DNA from: Larus michahellis
Lineage: Eukaryota; Chordata; Aves; Charadriiformes; Laridae
Assembly (NCBI RefSeq): GCF_964199755.1
Contig: NC_133904.1
Coordinates: 3,287,377 to 3,351,376 of the forward strand
Length of the DNA: 64,000 nt
Direction: 5' to 3'
In this document: positions 23,501 to 37,139 of the stretch, piece after piece
Numbering within the stretch: the stretch's first letter is position 1
Layout: each line of letters begins with the position of its first letter
Position numbers and translations under genes: made by a program
Notes under the pieces: model-generated
The model's database searches: none
The model's input: the letters and a program-made list of their open reading frames with translations, nothing else
What the model was told of the DNA's origin: nothing

Positions 23501-25857
23501 TTGGAGCTGGGAGCAGCTTCTGTGGTACAGCACAGGTCTCTGTGCACCAGGGGCACCAGAGCCACCTGCGTTTGGGAGCTGCTGGGGTGGGCTGGGTGTT
23601 GCTGTGGCATATGGGACATCTCGCTTGAGTGCCTGCTGTGATCCTGGGCCAGTTGCGTCATCTGCTTTGGTATCCTCAGGGCCCATCTTTAGACAAAAGT
23701 AGAGATGCTGCACGCTTCTGTTGAACGCGTTGAGAGGATAAAATCCATCGATGAAGATGAAATCCATCAGTAAGCATTCAGCATGTATATGATTTTCGTC
23801 ACTATAGTGTACACCTATCCCGAGGGCAGGGTGCTGCATTGTCACATGTTGGCTCATGAATTCCTGACTCCTGATACCGTATTGCTTGCTGGGTGATTTG
23901 AACTCTACCTCCCTTGGAGCTGGCTGTTCTCCCAGGCAAAAATCCAGGTGCTGGTGAACCAGTTTGGGCATTTGCAGCGTAAGAGATGCTGCCTGCAGGA
24001 TTTACACGCTCCTCTCCTGTTTAAATGGCTGCCTGGCCATTAAACCTAGTCATGGTTATATAATTAAGATGGGAATTAATATTTAATCTGATTGTAATTT
24101 GTTGCTGGAATGCATCCCAAACTCTGTCTCTGCATGAGGTGAGTGAGTACCTGAGGGAAAATTGAGGCCAGTGTTACGCATAGGAGGTTTTCTGCTTGGA
24201 CATTGAGAATTATAGTCCTGCCTTGGGTGATGGCAGAAACCCTAACCTTTACAAACCTGGAGCGATCATAGTCATTTTGTTATCTGTAGGAAGCAAACGT
24301 TTGCTTTATAGCCAGCTGTAATACTAGAGGGGATATGGTAAATCCTTGTTATCAGTATTTGCCAAGTGCATGTTGGGCCAAAATCGGCTCTGGTGCAATT
24401 TTGTTACTTTCTGGAGGAGAACTGGACCTGCTTGTCTACAGTATTTTTAGCCTGGTTTTCTAAGGAAAAGATACTTATATAGTCTTGTTGTCTCTCCATC
24501 TCCCTTTCCTTTTCCAAATAATTCACGGACCTGCTGGTCAGTCATAGCTAGGGTGGATATGGAGAATTCAGAGTTTTTGAAAATAAGCAATGAAGTAGAG
24601 AAGAGAGATGGAGTTTCTGCAAGGGCTGAAGGAGAGGCACTGGAAAACCCACCTGGGGAGGAACCTGAAGTGCCTGAATTGCAGGAAGAGCTTTGAACAG
24701 AGCTCGCACCTTGTTTGGGTAGGACAGGGGAATCAGTCACAATACACAAAGCTGCAGGAAATCACAATCTCAAGTCCTTGTATCCACTTGTTTTGGATTT
24801 TTATTTTTGAAGTCTTTTATGCTTTAAAGCATGCTGTTGTTTTATGGTTACGGCAGCATTCATGTCACAGGGCTTAGTAGCTGTTTTGCATCCCTCTGTT
24901 ATTGAGAAGGCATTTTCTGGACACAGGACTTGGAGCTGCTGTGACATTAGCTCTTTCTGTTGTCTTTGTCTTGGTCACTTGCTGTCTCTGCCTCAGTTTC
25001 TCTGTTTGCTCCAGCTGGGCAGAAGATGCTGTTGCACACTGTAAACATATGAAGAACACCGTCACTCTAAGTATTCTTGGATTTATTAAAATCCCATGAC
25101 TAAGTGACCTCCAAGTGCTGCTTATGCTTTTCAGACTTAACAGCTTTTTGGTGAGAGGATCCAGTGAATCTGCCGTCTTAATAAAAAATAGAATTGAGCA
25201 GAATTTTCATGAGCCCTTCTAAAGATGCTAAGCCCCGCCCCAGTCGTGGAGGGAAGGACACAAGAGCTTCTTCTAGTTTGTCTGACTTTCACTGATATGT
25301 TGAAGTCATCCTTGAAACACCTCTGAATTTCCTAATTCTGAAGAGTAACAGAGCCTTCATAGGGAGGGGAAGAGCTGGTTAGTGTTTACTTCCAGGCAGG
25401 TAGATACCTGCTGGAGTTGACGCTGCTGAGAAGAGAAGTGCCCTGGGAGAACCTAAACACTTGTCATCAGCCTTGTTTGAGCATATCTAACACTTTTCTG
25501 CTTGCAGGTATCAAGACACTTTTCTCGTGCGTAGGTCATGGTGCTTCTCCCTTGGACGTGTTTTCTTTCATGTCGCTGATGCCTTTTGGTGTCTCTGTTT
25601 GAGTCAGATCCTGCTCTGCTCTTAATCCATGGAATCCTGCTGTTATGGTATGGGCCTGCTTTATCTGAGACATCCAGCAGGTGCAGTGTGTTATCTCTGT
25701 AGGCAATAAACATACTTTGTGGTGGTTATGATAAGCAATTACTGTATTCCACTGAAACTTTCATATCAGATGTTCTGAAATTATTTTAAAATCAGTATTT
25801 GCATTTTAAAGGCAATTGCCTATTACTGCTATCTTAAATTCAGCTGAGCTATTGAAT

Positions 25858-25883
25858 ATTATTATTATTATTTATTATTATTA
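25858..25883. repeat. (ATT)n microsatellite
   Basis: An ATT/TTA trinucleotide array of about eight units has one interrupting extra T. Next to it, the segment TTATGCTTTCTTG occurs twice (25881 and 25901 areas), a small imperfect tandem duplication. Confidence 0.85.
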
Positions 25884-28371
25884 TGCTTTCTTGCTTTTTA
25901 TTATGCTTTCTTGTTTTCTAAGTTTTTTTTTCAAGATCTCTTGTGTGGATTTCTTGGGGACAGGTCGTTAATATTAAAGGTGTGTTAATGAAATGTGAGC
26001 ATCCCCAGAGGTTGCTCTCAGCCCAAGCTGGTGGGAGAATTAAAATCTAGTGTGTGAAGCTATTGCACCTGTGCTCAATCTGCCCTTTCCCTTATTCTAA
26101 CTGACTTTCCTGCTCTCATTTCCTGCTTGGGTCTTTGAACCGCATTCCCCTTGGCGTTGGGATGGCTTAGCACCTTGTTAAATGTAAGAAATTAAACGGT
26201 GAAAATGGAACTCCCAGGAAAGGTGCTAGCAGAACCTGGAGCAGAGGTGGAGCAAACCTGGGATGCAGAAGCAATGCTAGGCTGGCAGTGGGTTGGGGGG
26301 ATTTGATAAGGTCCTGCTTTATGTTTTACTGTCTGTACTGGGAAATGTGCATCCTTGATAGTTTCTAAATTGACTGTCAATAGATGATCAAGTTAATTGG
26401 TGTGACCAAAAAGGTCATTATTTTATGGGATGGATTTCCTGTGCTGTGCTGTGTGAATACACTGAGGGTTTTGACAAAACCTGGCTGTTTGTGCACTCAG
26501 GGCTTTGATAAATCTTCTTTTTCAAAAGCATCAGCAGTGCTTACAGGTTCTAAAATTACTTGCAGTTTTGCACTTAATGCAAGACTGTCATCTCTGTGTC
26601 TCTTGGCTGGCTAGTTTGATCCCATTTGCAGAATGGGTATTTTCTGTACAGAAGTGGAACTGTGCCTGATAGTAAAAGAAAACTAGTCTTTCAGGTGTTC
26701 ACTGATGGCTTTTTTTTCTGTTTGTTTGTTTGTTATTACAGCTGAGAAGGCTTTTGTGTTCTTTGGAAATCTTTGTCCCTTTATTGCCTCTTTCTTTGGA
26801 GATGGTCTAGTGAAAAACTCCAGTGTGCTCCTTGTAGTGCTGATGTGATGTGCTCTTACCTTTCTGGAAATGTCAGTGCTGCTTTAAAAGATGCATAGTC
26901 CTCTTAATCATGTCGACCCAGAGGACTGGTCCAGTTGCAGCCCATTTCTGTGCCATCCCAGTCCCGTTTGCCCGTTTCACTCCTGACGAAGCCTTGAGAG
27001 AGCTTGTAAGAAGGAGATGTGGGGATTTTTGTGACCAAACAAAAAAAGACAATGGCTGGGGAGGGCAGAGAATCAGCAGATGTTCAGGCTGATGTTCAGG
27101 GGGTTTAGCCCATGGTGTTGGGATGGGACCTGTCACTGTGTGGGAGATAAGGCTTGCGTAGAGATGCTGGGGCTTGTTATCTTCAGCAGTGGCTTAAGAA
27201 GTATGGCTGGGGGTGGAGGATTTGGGGCTGCCAGCTCGACTCCATTGTTTCCTGCTTGACAGGTATTTTCCCCTGCCATAGAGGCTCAAGCAGCCCTGCT
27301 GTTAGAGAATTCAGGTTGTCATAGGAGAGTGATCGTGTGCTCCACAGGTTGGTGTGTGCTTGTGAAGGCAAGTGTTTCTGCATAGCAAGGCATCTTGGCA
27401 AAATGCACGTAGAAGTTAAAAGGGGAAAAGAAACCCAGCATCTGATCCATTACCAGCTCCTTTGCTGGCTTGGCAAAAATTGTTTAGATCCTCCTTCCCA
27501 AGAATGATTTTGTGAACATAATACTGCCTATTAGCCATGTAAATTACTGTCATTGGTGGCAATTGTTGTGATGGAAAGACAAGTGTCTTGAAACTCTGGT
27601 TTGATTTACCCCTCCTGCCCCCCCAGGCTTGCTAACCAGTTGTTTATGTCAGCGCTGATTGCGGCTTTTGTCGGAGAAATCAAAATATTGATCAAAATTA
27701 TTTAGCTCTGTTTTTCCTAGGTCACAGTAAATGCAACTTTTCTTTCTTTTCCTTTGTGCTCTTTTCTCTGCACTGAAAACAAAGCGGACCTTTCCTCGAG
27801 CAGATGAGCTGCCGTACGTTCCCAAAGTCAAATGTCATCCGCTTGAAGTGGGTCCTTGGGAGCAGACTTCATATCTGGAGGCTTTCCTCAAGAGTCTGTC
27901 AGTTGAAAATCTGGCTAGCAGCATTACCTCAAGTACTGTTGTGGGGTTTTCTTTACGTGCAAAGTGGGGAGAAAAGGAAGTTTCTCCCAGCTACTAGCAG
28001 ACAATAGCTTCCCATTTACTTCACGCTTGTGGCTGCTGCCAGGATTTTCTGTTTAGCAGCAGAGGGAGTTAAGTGTGGGTGAAAGGCTTTATTAACATTT
28101 CAGCATCCGGGCACGAGGCTGAGCCATCAAATAATTCTTCTCGCTCTTTGTTTTTTATACTAGCCAAGGTGCTTGAGTAGTTTTGTAGGTTTAAGGCTAG
28201 CAAGGTTGCGCTGCCTTCACATGTACTGTGGGAAGCTGAGAACATTTCTTGTTTCAGGTTTAATGGTTGTGCTTGAACAAGAGCATCTTTTAAAGAGCAA
28301 CACCCACTTCTGACTTAAAAATGTCCTGTGGGTGCTTGTCTATCCCAGCCCCTAAGAGAGCTGGTTTGAAG

Positions 28372-28724
28372 TCCTTGCTCACTGACCTCATTGCCCTCTA
28401 CAACTACCTGAAAGTAGGTTGTAGAGAGGTGGGTGTTGGCCTCTTCTTCCAAGTGAATAATGACAGGACCAGAGGAAATGGTCTGAAGTTGCGGCAGGGG
28501 AGGTTTAGATTAGATATTAGGAAGAATTACTTTACTGAAAGAGTGGTCAGGCACTGGAGCAGCCTGCCCAGGGAGGGGGTTGAGTCACCATCCCTAGAGG
28601 TATTTAAGAAACGCCTGGATTTGACACTTCAGGGTATGCTCTAGTGGCAGAGATCGTAGGTTGTTTGGTTGGACTCGATGATCTCAAAGGTCCTTTCCAA
28701 CTATGAAGATTCTATGATTCTATG
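28372..28724 (+). mobile_element. CR1 LINE 3' fragment, sense, degenerate
   Basis: This is a truncated CR1 retrotransposon inserted in the gene's sense orientation in intron 1. It translates partly as the CR1 reverse transcriptase C-terminus, with recognisable [35 protein letters not shown] and [19 protein letters not shown] segments. It then has the usual GGACTCGATGATCTCAAAGG region and ends with two ATTCTATG repeats at 28709-28724. The domain order and tail match the element at 5292, but the sequence is clearly a different subfamily or older copy. The 5' edge is approximate. It lacks the catalytic domains and is inactive. Confidence 0.93.
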
Positions 28725-31700
28725 TGCACTTTCATTTAGTCTGAATTTACCTAGCTGTGGTTTGTAGGTGTACGTGAAGACAGGTACTCGTATGTGAAGC
28801 CTTCCTGTGAGTATGTGTACACTGATGGAATTTCCTGGTAACCCGCTCTTTACTAAGCTGAATATGTGCAAGTCCTTGAGTCTTTCACCTGTTTTCCATC
28901 CCTTAATCTCAACCTTCTGTAGCTAACAGTAGTGTAAGTGAAAGCTCTGCTTTTCTCATAGTTAGGTGTTTGCTCAGCTGTGGAAATTTCTTAGCTACTT
29001 TGACTCAGAGCCCAACTTTTTGGATCTGGAGCCTGCGAGTCCCTCGGGGCACCTGTTCCCCTGCAGCTCAGTGCAGAGCCGCCGTTCAGCTCGGACAGCC
29101 AGCACTGGATGCGGCTTTCCAGATGTGATGGGATCGGAGCCAAGCAGAGGGAAATGTAAAGAAACCTTCATCTCTGAGAGCACCTCTTCGGTGAGCAGCC
29201 GAGCTGTTGCCGAGGCAGATTTTGGGTTTTGCAGCGGGACACTCACACACAGGAAGGCAGAGGAAGAATCAGTATGGGGCACGTATGTGCAGCTTCCATA
29301 TAGCTTTTAAAGAGAAAGGCTGCTCTCTAAGCTGGAATCACACCACGTGGTTACACTTGGCATGGAAATACACTATCTTAGTCTTAGGCAGCTCTCACCA
29401 AGTAACACCTCTGCCACGTCCTCCGTCAGCATTTCAGGTACAGGTGGAATGTATGGAGCTTTGCCTTCTCCCACTCATAAAGATGCCTCTACCCTTTTCC
29501 ACGTCACCTACACAACACACTCTATTTTCTTGTGTAAATGTCTCCAGCCTCTGCCCAGCTGTGTCCATGAAGCAGCAGTGAGCCTCTGGAAGTAGGAAAC
29601 CAATACTAGGACTTCTCAGGCTTTAGCAAGGAGACATTTGGTTCCCTGCTGCATGACACGCTTATGAATGGCTTCAGGCAAGCCTCTGTCAGCATCATAG
29701 TTTTTAATTTGTAAAATGAGGTATTAAAATTTTTCTCGGAGGGCCTGAGCATGAATATGTTCAGGGTGGAGGTGTCCAGATGCTGCAGGGCAGTGTGCTG
29801 CGGGCATGTGTTTCAGATGCGGAGGCGAGGGAATAGGTACTGTACAAAATATATCTGTGTATGTGGCTGAGCAGACGTGGTTGTGCCTACCTGTCTGTGG
29901 TGCGTCAACACCACGTGTGTGCAGGTGCGGTGTGATGGTAGAGATGTGTACAAGGTATGCGCCGGCTTGTAAATGAAAATTCCTGATTACTTGTTTATAT
30001 ATTTTAAAGTTTGTGGGTTTAAAAAAATGCTGCCCTTGTAGGGAATATTTTCTTCTCACCAGAAACTTGTTAGACTGGAAATTTCACAGTATTAATTTTT
30101 ATGGCATTTCCTAAGCTGAACTAATTGGGTATTTTGGAAGGGGGAAGGCAAGGGTGTGGATGTGGGTTTTTATGTAGATTTCTTTAAAAATGTGACTTGG
30201 ATTATCCTGCTAGCTATCTGAGCGATGTGAAGGTCTGTACTGGAAAATGCAAGTGATTATAGGCTGGTGACTAACAAATAATCCTTGGCTAATACAGGGT
30301 GGGCTCAATTAATGTTAATCCCTGCTCAGTAGTAGTAAAAGTTGGATAAAGTCAAGGAGATTTTGCAAGGCTGTTACTGACCTGAACATGAGAATGATCA
30401 CACAGCATTTCCTAAAATAAAATGGTTCTTTGAAGAGGCATCATTCTCATAATTTCCTTCTTACAGTAGAGAAGGAGCTATTCAAAGTGGCCCAAAATTG
30501 CCTGGTTGTGAAGATGAGGATTTCTCCTGTGCTGATGTTATGTGAGGAGGCACACAGGACCTCATTAAAAGAGGAGCAACAGTAATTAATCTAGATTAAT
30601 GGAAATAAATCTGTTTTTACTAACAAATGAGGTTGTGTTCCTCGGTCCAGAGCAGCCACCATCTCTAGTGCTCATCTAACAGTCTGATGCACAGAGGCAA
30701 AATCTCTCCTCACCGTGGAAAAAAATGTGTGATTTGGGTTTTTTTGCTGAAATTTCAGTATAACTCCAGGTGTTGTTTTTAGATGTGTTCTGGTGAAATA
30801 AGCAGAAGCCCAGAGACAGCAGGGAGAAGCATGACATCTGAGCCTGGACCCCATTGGTACAGGAGGGCCCAGAGTGGTATGATGGCCCCAAAGGCATTCT
30901 TCTCCTTGGATACTGTAGCGTTGAAAGCGTGTCCTTCACCATTTGGAAGCAGACCCAGTCCTTTTACTACTTTGTCCTCAAACTGTCAGGTTTCAGCTGG
31001 CTGGAGCTTTGGAAAAAGGAAAGATTTATGTGCTCTGAAGAGAAACTTGTGCTGACAGTGGGTAAATGCACTGTAGATGTTGGAAAGTTAAACAGCCAAG
31101 TCGGTGTGAGGGATTTTGGAACACAGGTTATGAAATATATTTTCCTCCTGTTGCTATGATAGAGATAAGTTTAAATTTGGAAATGGGAGAGCAATTTCCC
31201 ACCCCTTCTGTCCTTTGGTTCTTACCGTCTTCAAAAGGTGGTACTGCTCCTTGTTTTCCATGGATATGTGTATTATCTTGCTGTTTCTCCCAACGCAATC
31301 CCTGAGCTGTAAGGGCTCACTTTGCATTTTCAATGATCACTCAGTTTCCAGATCACAATCAAATCCAGTCTTTTAAAACTGGTCTAGGTGAGAAGTTATG
31401 CCAGGAGAACACAAAGTCCTGAGATGGTCTAATCCTTGGTAAGAACATTGCATTGTCCACCTGTGGGCAATCCTTTGACCTAACAGTTTAGTATCTCCTG
31501 TTTTGTTATTTTCAGTGTTTCATTCTCAAACCTACCATCTTACCTGCTATAGTCCAAGTAAGGCTGGTTGGCTAGCTGTACTGATAACATACCTTTGTGG
31601 GTTAAGTGATAACAAAAAGGAGCAGAGCGTGGCTAGATAAAGCCAAGGGTAGTCTACACCCATGGAGGGAGCCAGTGTCAGACACCGCACCGTATAGCGA

Positions 31701-32028
31701 GGCAGTGAAGCACAGAGGGGTTTTGTGACTTCTGGGGGCTGTGCGGTGGATGGTGACAAAGCTACGCCTGGACAGAGTCTGCCCATGCTCTCTGTTCTCT
31801 GCAGAATTAACTCCTGGTTGAAGCCCCTGTCACCTTTATCTTGTATTCCCCGTGCTGTGTGGGTGGTGGGTGCGCTCTGGAGTCCTTGTGTCCTCCCAGA
31901 GAAGTGAAACCTCTCAGGGAGCTATGCAGGCTTGCAGTGGCAGTTGTCTGCAGTCAGCTATTGAAACATACTTTCCCATTAGTTTTCTTTGTTGCTGTTC
32001 TGAATTGTCTTCTCTTCCCCTGTGTGCT

Positions 32029-32364
32029 TGTCGTGGTTTAGCCTCAGACGGCAACAAAGAACCACGTGCCGCTCGCTCGTGCCTTCCTAATACAGGAAGA
32101 ATCGTAAGAAAAGGCAAGACTCTTGGGTTGAGACAAAGGCAGTTTAACAGGACAGCAAAGGGAACAAGCAAACAACAACAACACGGATAGGGGAATATAC
32201 AAACGCGATTACGGAACCGCTGCTCGCCGGCCGGACCCGGGATGCCCCAGCCCGCTTTTAAGCAGCAACTTCCTGCCCCCTCCCCCGGCAGCTCAGGGTG
32301 GGCGTGGCTCACATGGCATGGAATACCAGGGAAAATTAACCCTATCCCCGCCGGAACCAGGACA
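32029..32364 (-). mobile_element. Solitary ERVL-like LTR, antisense, with 5-bp target duplication
   Basis: A 336-bp element begins TGTCGTGG and ends AGGACA on the plus strand, and is flanked on both sides by GTGCT (32024-32028 and 32365-32369), a perfect 5-bp target site duplication. A 5-bp duplication is typical of ERVL (class III) elements in birds. By comparison with the common avian LTR that begins TGTCCTGG and ends CACGACA, the promoter strand is minus. On that strand a TATA-like TTAAAAG lies at 32261-32255. No internal retroviral genes are present on either side, so it is a solo LTR left by recombination between two LTRs. It opposes the host gene's direction. Confidence 0.92.
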
Positions 32365-34751
32365 GTGCTGGCTCATTATTTCTCATTAATTCATGGTTTG
32401 TGCAATTACCTGGGAAATGCAGGAGAGCTGGCAGGAGTTTGATGAGCCTGACTTCTCCTCTCGCGGGTAGGTTCTTGGCTTCTTGGAGGGGCAGGTTGGG
32501 GCTTTATGGGACAAGTTCGCTGTTTTGGAGAGAGCTATAAAGCACAAGGAGCAGAGAGAGGGGCTACATATGCAGATTTCTTGGGTACTGGGTAGGACTG
32601 GAGGCAGAGCCATTCTTGACGTTTTGTATCTGCTGTGTATTACACCACTTTACAACCTGTCCAGAAGACACAGTCCAGATTTAAACTCCAGCCTATCAAG
32701 AAGATGTGAGCAAACAAGGGAGGCTCTTTGCTTAACTTTAAAAACCAAAAACATGCAATAAAAAGTTTGAAGTATATGCCAGAGGATTTTATTTGTTTGT
32801 TGTGAAAGCTTTCAGCTCAGTCTGAGGAGTGAACGTGTCTTGGGAGTTGTGTCAGACCAGTGTCACCCCTGCAAAAGGGTTCTTTGCCCTTTTTCTTTGC
32901 AGGCAGCGTTTCAGGTAGGAATAGAGAAGTGATCTGGTCCCTTTTTGTGGGGAGAAAGCCGGCACACAGGAAGATAAAAGGACTGTCACTGATTAAAACA
33001 TCACAGTTTCTCTTCTTGTAGCGTGTGTTTTACTGGCAAATGTCATGCCACTGGTTTCCCTGTATGGATGCTTCTCTTTTTTAAGGGTTGTATTCATACG
33101 TGGACTTGCCAGCTGCTAGGAAAGACCTCTTGGTGGAAGCTGGGCTAAGCCATTTGACAGATGGTTTCACAGTTAGAGTTCAGGCTGTTGGTGGAGAAGG
33201 GGCTTTACCTGCTCTCCTCCTTCCGTTTTTATTTTCAGGTGAACTGCAGAATCTCATTACCAACAGCAGTGGCAGGGCTTTGAAGATTTCTGCCTTAATT
33301 ATCTCATTTGTGCTGTGAGTAGCAGTGAAATCCGTGTGCTGTCAGGGAGACTTAGCTATTGTGCCAGCTGTACAGGGGTGTGAGAAAAAGGCCTCATGGA
33401 AGGGCTTGTGCAGGCTGGCTTGGGCTGCTGGCACGTTCCCAGCTGTGCAGGTGCTGTGGGATTTCCTGCAAGACCTGGATGAGGTGAGTGAGGTGCAAGT
33501 GAGATGGTACCATGTTCTGGACTCCATCCGTGGCCCTGCAAATGCCTCTTTTGGGTAATGCTCACAAAGGTCCAGCTTGCAAGGTTGAGTTCTTTCTTTG
33601 TCAGGACTGTAAAAGCAGATGAACATCATGTAGAATCTGCCATTTGGCTAAACATCATCTACCGTCCCTGGGGAAGGTTCAGGCCCATTTTCTGTGTATG
33701 TGACTTCCTAATGGCTTCCTCTACAGGAAGTTTTAGGTACCTTCAGGTAACTACTGACAGTCCTACGTATGAAGGGTTTTGGCAAACTGGATTTTTCCCT
33801 CTTTTCTATTCAGCTCACTTCTAACAGGAGAGACATGTAGATCAAGACTGTAAACTTGAGGAAAAGTAGTGGCAGAAGGAGCTGTGTTGGCAGCAATGGT
33901 CTGTGGCAGCACATCAAGGGCTTACGAACTCTCTTAACCTAGCCAGAGGCTGTCTCTGGAAGTAACAACTGGACAGGGTACAGCTGATGGGTTGTGACAG
34001 GAGATGGCCAAAGATACCTGGGAAGAGGTAGCGTTTGCTGAGGCCGCATGAAGCAGTTTCACAAGCTAACATAAGGAGCAAAACCAAGATGGATGTTCCC
34101 AAAAGAATGCAGCTGTAACCCTCTTTTGGGGAGCTGAGGCAGGATCCTGGAGCCACGGAGGTGGGCAGCTCCGACCTTGCTTCAGAGGTAGATGTGTCTC
34201 TTCTGTGTCAAGGTGGGCCAAAGTGAGGTGGCAGCGGGGACTGAGCTGTGTCTTGCCTGGGGGCTTTCCCTCTGACTTGGGTAGAAAATACTGTGTGCTT
34301 CACTGGGATCTTCCATGAACACGGGTGCCTAGCTGCTGCTATGGAGATGTGTCCCATTATCCCTCTCTCTATGGAGGGGCTGTTTTGTTGTCGCACAGTT
34401 TTGCGTGCTGTGACGTATAATTAAAAAGGTGGTGGGTCAAATGTAGCAAGTTTGTGGTGTGTGTGTAAGGGCTGTGATAGAGTACATCATTTCCAAAATG
34501 CTGATAGAGCCACATCTCTGTATTTGTGCTTGGATACAAGGAATCTTCTGCTATTTCAGTGAAACAGGTCAATGTATTGTTAACGCTAGCTATTCCCATG
34601 CTGAAGTTTTAGCAAAGTGTTGCCACATCTCTTGTGTAGGCAAGGAACTTCTGAGGGAGATATGGTAAACTCAATGTAGCAAGAAGGTAAGGAAAAGGAG
34701 TGCAGGAATATTTGATGCCTTGATCATCAGCTGAAGGCAGAGGGATGAGAA

Positions 34752-34783
34752 AGATCTTTGATGGTTAAGATCTTTGATCATTA
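34752..34783. repeat. 16-bp tandem duplication
   Basis: AGATCTTTGATGGTTA is followed directly by AGATCTTTGATCATTA, two units differing at two positions. It is a short local duplication with no apparent function. Confidence 0.85.
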
Positions 34784-37125
34784 ACACGATGAAAAATTCA
34801 GAAACATTAGAATGTACTCCATCTTGGCATAATTTCTTGGATCTTCTTTGGGGTCAGTATCTCTGTGCTGCCCTTGCCTTACAGCAACAGGCACGACCGT
34901 GGCCAAAAAGAATTGAGGGCAGCAGTTTCTTTTCAGATGCTACCAGTGACTGGTCACTGAGGAGTCTGTAAGAGCTGTTTTCTTTGACCTTCTATCTTAG
35001 CTGTTGTTGTGCAGGTTCAGGGTCATCGTCCAAATATACGTACAATTGTGGATGGGTGGAAGGCAATGGATCGGGTCCTGTGGCAAGCTGACTTGTCATA
35101 AAAGCTCGGCAAAATGCTTGTCCCACTTACGTGGCTTAAGGGGTCCGAGTGAACCCTCCCCGTGCTGCTTTGTAGGTGAAGCCAACCAGTCTCTACAGGG
35201 CTCTTACTCCTAATAATGCTCCTTGTGGCTTGCATATCCAGAACACTGATTGCTGAGTAAAATAAGTGTGCAAAGTCAAGTAATCCTTGCACATCTTGAC
35301 TATTGCTTTCCCTTTCTGTGGTTCCAGATAGCATCTGGGAGAAAGTTGGTTTGGAAAACAAAGCTGTTAGGAACTGTTTGTTTAGGCACAAGGCAAAATG
35401 AAAGTGGAAAACATAATCTGTCTGTTCCCCTCAGCCTCCCACCTTCTTTTTGTTTAAAATGTCCACATGCCATTTACTTTCAATAAACAAAAGATGTTTC
35501 TTATAAGCTGGTGTTTACTAGTAGGGGAATGTGATTTATTAGAGAACAGAAATGCCTGCTCGTGCCTATGTTTTCAAACTGGAGCAAGAGTTCATAATTT
35601 TATAGACCTTTCAAGAACGGATTTCCTAAAGCAAACAGTGAGGAACTGTTAAATTATAGCCATGTAAAACAACAGTGTAATAGCGTGATTGCTCAGTACT
35701 AATGGCTTTATTATTCGGTAACAAATAGGAGTGGTTTGGACTGTGGGAGATAACATGCCTTTCCTGAGATAGCTTTGGAGCTGATTCCGAGGAAAAGCAA
35801 ATTTTAGATTCTTGGGCAACTTTTTTTCCTCGTAATGAGGGCAATAAGGATTGTATGGGTGTTCTCTTACTCCAGCTTTCTTCCAGAATCACGGTCGAGG
35901 GAGGGAGCAGCTTCCAGAAAAGCAATGTACAGTTTGTCTCAACAGTGTGAGAGCCACCGAAGTCTCAGTTGCCTCTCTGAGTTAGACATGGTCTCAGCTT
36001 CCCCAGCGTTTGCTTGGGGTGTCTCTGTGACCTGTTTGCCCTTTAGAGGGAATAGGAGAGCGATGCAGGTGCCCCCAGAATGATGGGTGGTGGGGGCTGC
36101 GTCGGTGCCTCTCCTCAGCCCTGCAGGACTCCCAGGCAGTAGGAGCGCAGTGTTCAAGCCAGCGGCTTTGGGGCTGAGCTGCTCTGGGGCTTGCTGAATT
36201 CTTCAAATCCCTGGGCATGAGCAGAAATGACCTCGGAGTGCCTGGCACTGACATCTCTGGATCCCGTTGAGACCCAGGTTTGTACTCCATCTGCCCTTTT
36301 CTTTCCACAGCTGCTCACATGGAGGTTAAGCAAGTTGAGGTGCCAGATGCCTGGTCTTGCCTCTGTCTCCCATGTGTCTGTCACCTCCAGGTGTTGGTGG
36401 CTCAGTGTTGTCCTGACCTGACTGTGAATGAAGCTCTGAAAATAGCGTCAGTTTGAGGAGGGTCTGTGCTCCCTTGTGCACCTCTGCCAGCTGTTACCTC
36501 CTTGGCTGTGCCAGGCAGTTTGTGGATGCAGGTAGAGAGCAGCCCAAGAGTATGGGTGGTCTCAGCTTGAGCTCCTGCTTCCTCTGGTCTTGCAGTTAGC
36601 ATGTGTCTGAGGATGCCTGCCTGGAGCCTGGGTGGGATCTCTAACAGATGCGTGCATGGTGCCCTGGCCCTCCTCCAGCTCGAAGTCATTGCAGTGACCT
36701 CTGCTGAGACATGTGTGTTGAAGGGGACCGATCTCCTGTGTTTCTTGGTTTCTTTCTCCTGGTTCTCAACTTTTACATGATATATTCGTCTCGCTTCTGG
36801 CTGCCCTACACATATGCATGCTGGAAAACCTTGTACCAGCTTAGTTGGGCTCTTGGAAGAAACTGTCGTTGCAAAGGGAGCTGTGGCTTGCAATGAAATA
36901 GCTTTGCAGTGACATTGTTTCTGTGCTGCAGTATCTCTGTGCTGGCTTTCAGGTGTTCCTAGGCTGAAAATATGGCCTATTAAGACTTCTGGAACAGGGT
37001 GTAACAATATTTTAAAGATACTTTATTCCTGATGCGTTATTGCTAAGTGATTTAACTGATACCACATTTGAAGACCTACTTTGCAAGATCGCTTTGTCTG
37101 AAGTGGAAGCTGAGAAAGGAATCAA

Positions 37126-37139
37126 GTGTGTGTGTGTGT
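37126..37139. repeat. Short (GT)7 repeat
   Basis: Seven GT dinucleotides occur in tandem. This is too short to be notable beyond being a possible polymorphic marker. Confidence 0.8.

Noticed and set aside
26704..26790. Pyrimidine tract plus CAG resembling a 3' splice site in intron 1
   Set aside because: The following sequence does not continue a phase-1 Ig-family frame with a donor site, so no exon was called.
28321..28644. 108-codon frame resembling a small gene
   Set aside because: From about 28372 it is CR1 retrotransposon sequence; the first codons are chance upstream sequence read into the repeat.
36402..37007. 201-codon open frame on the minus strand
   Set aside because: It has no recognisable family, low-complexity mixed composition, no supporting splice structure and no conserved-looking motifs. 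A frame of this length is expected by chance in 64 kb of moderately GC-rich DNA.
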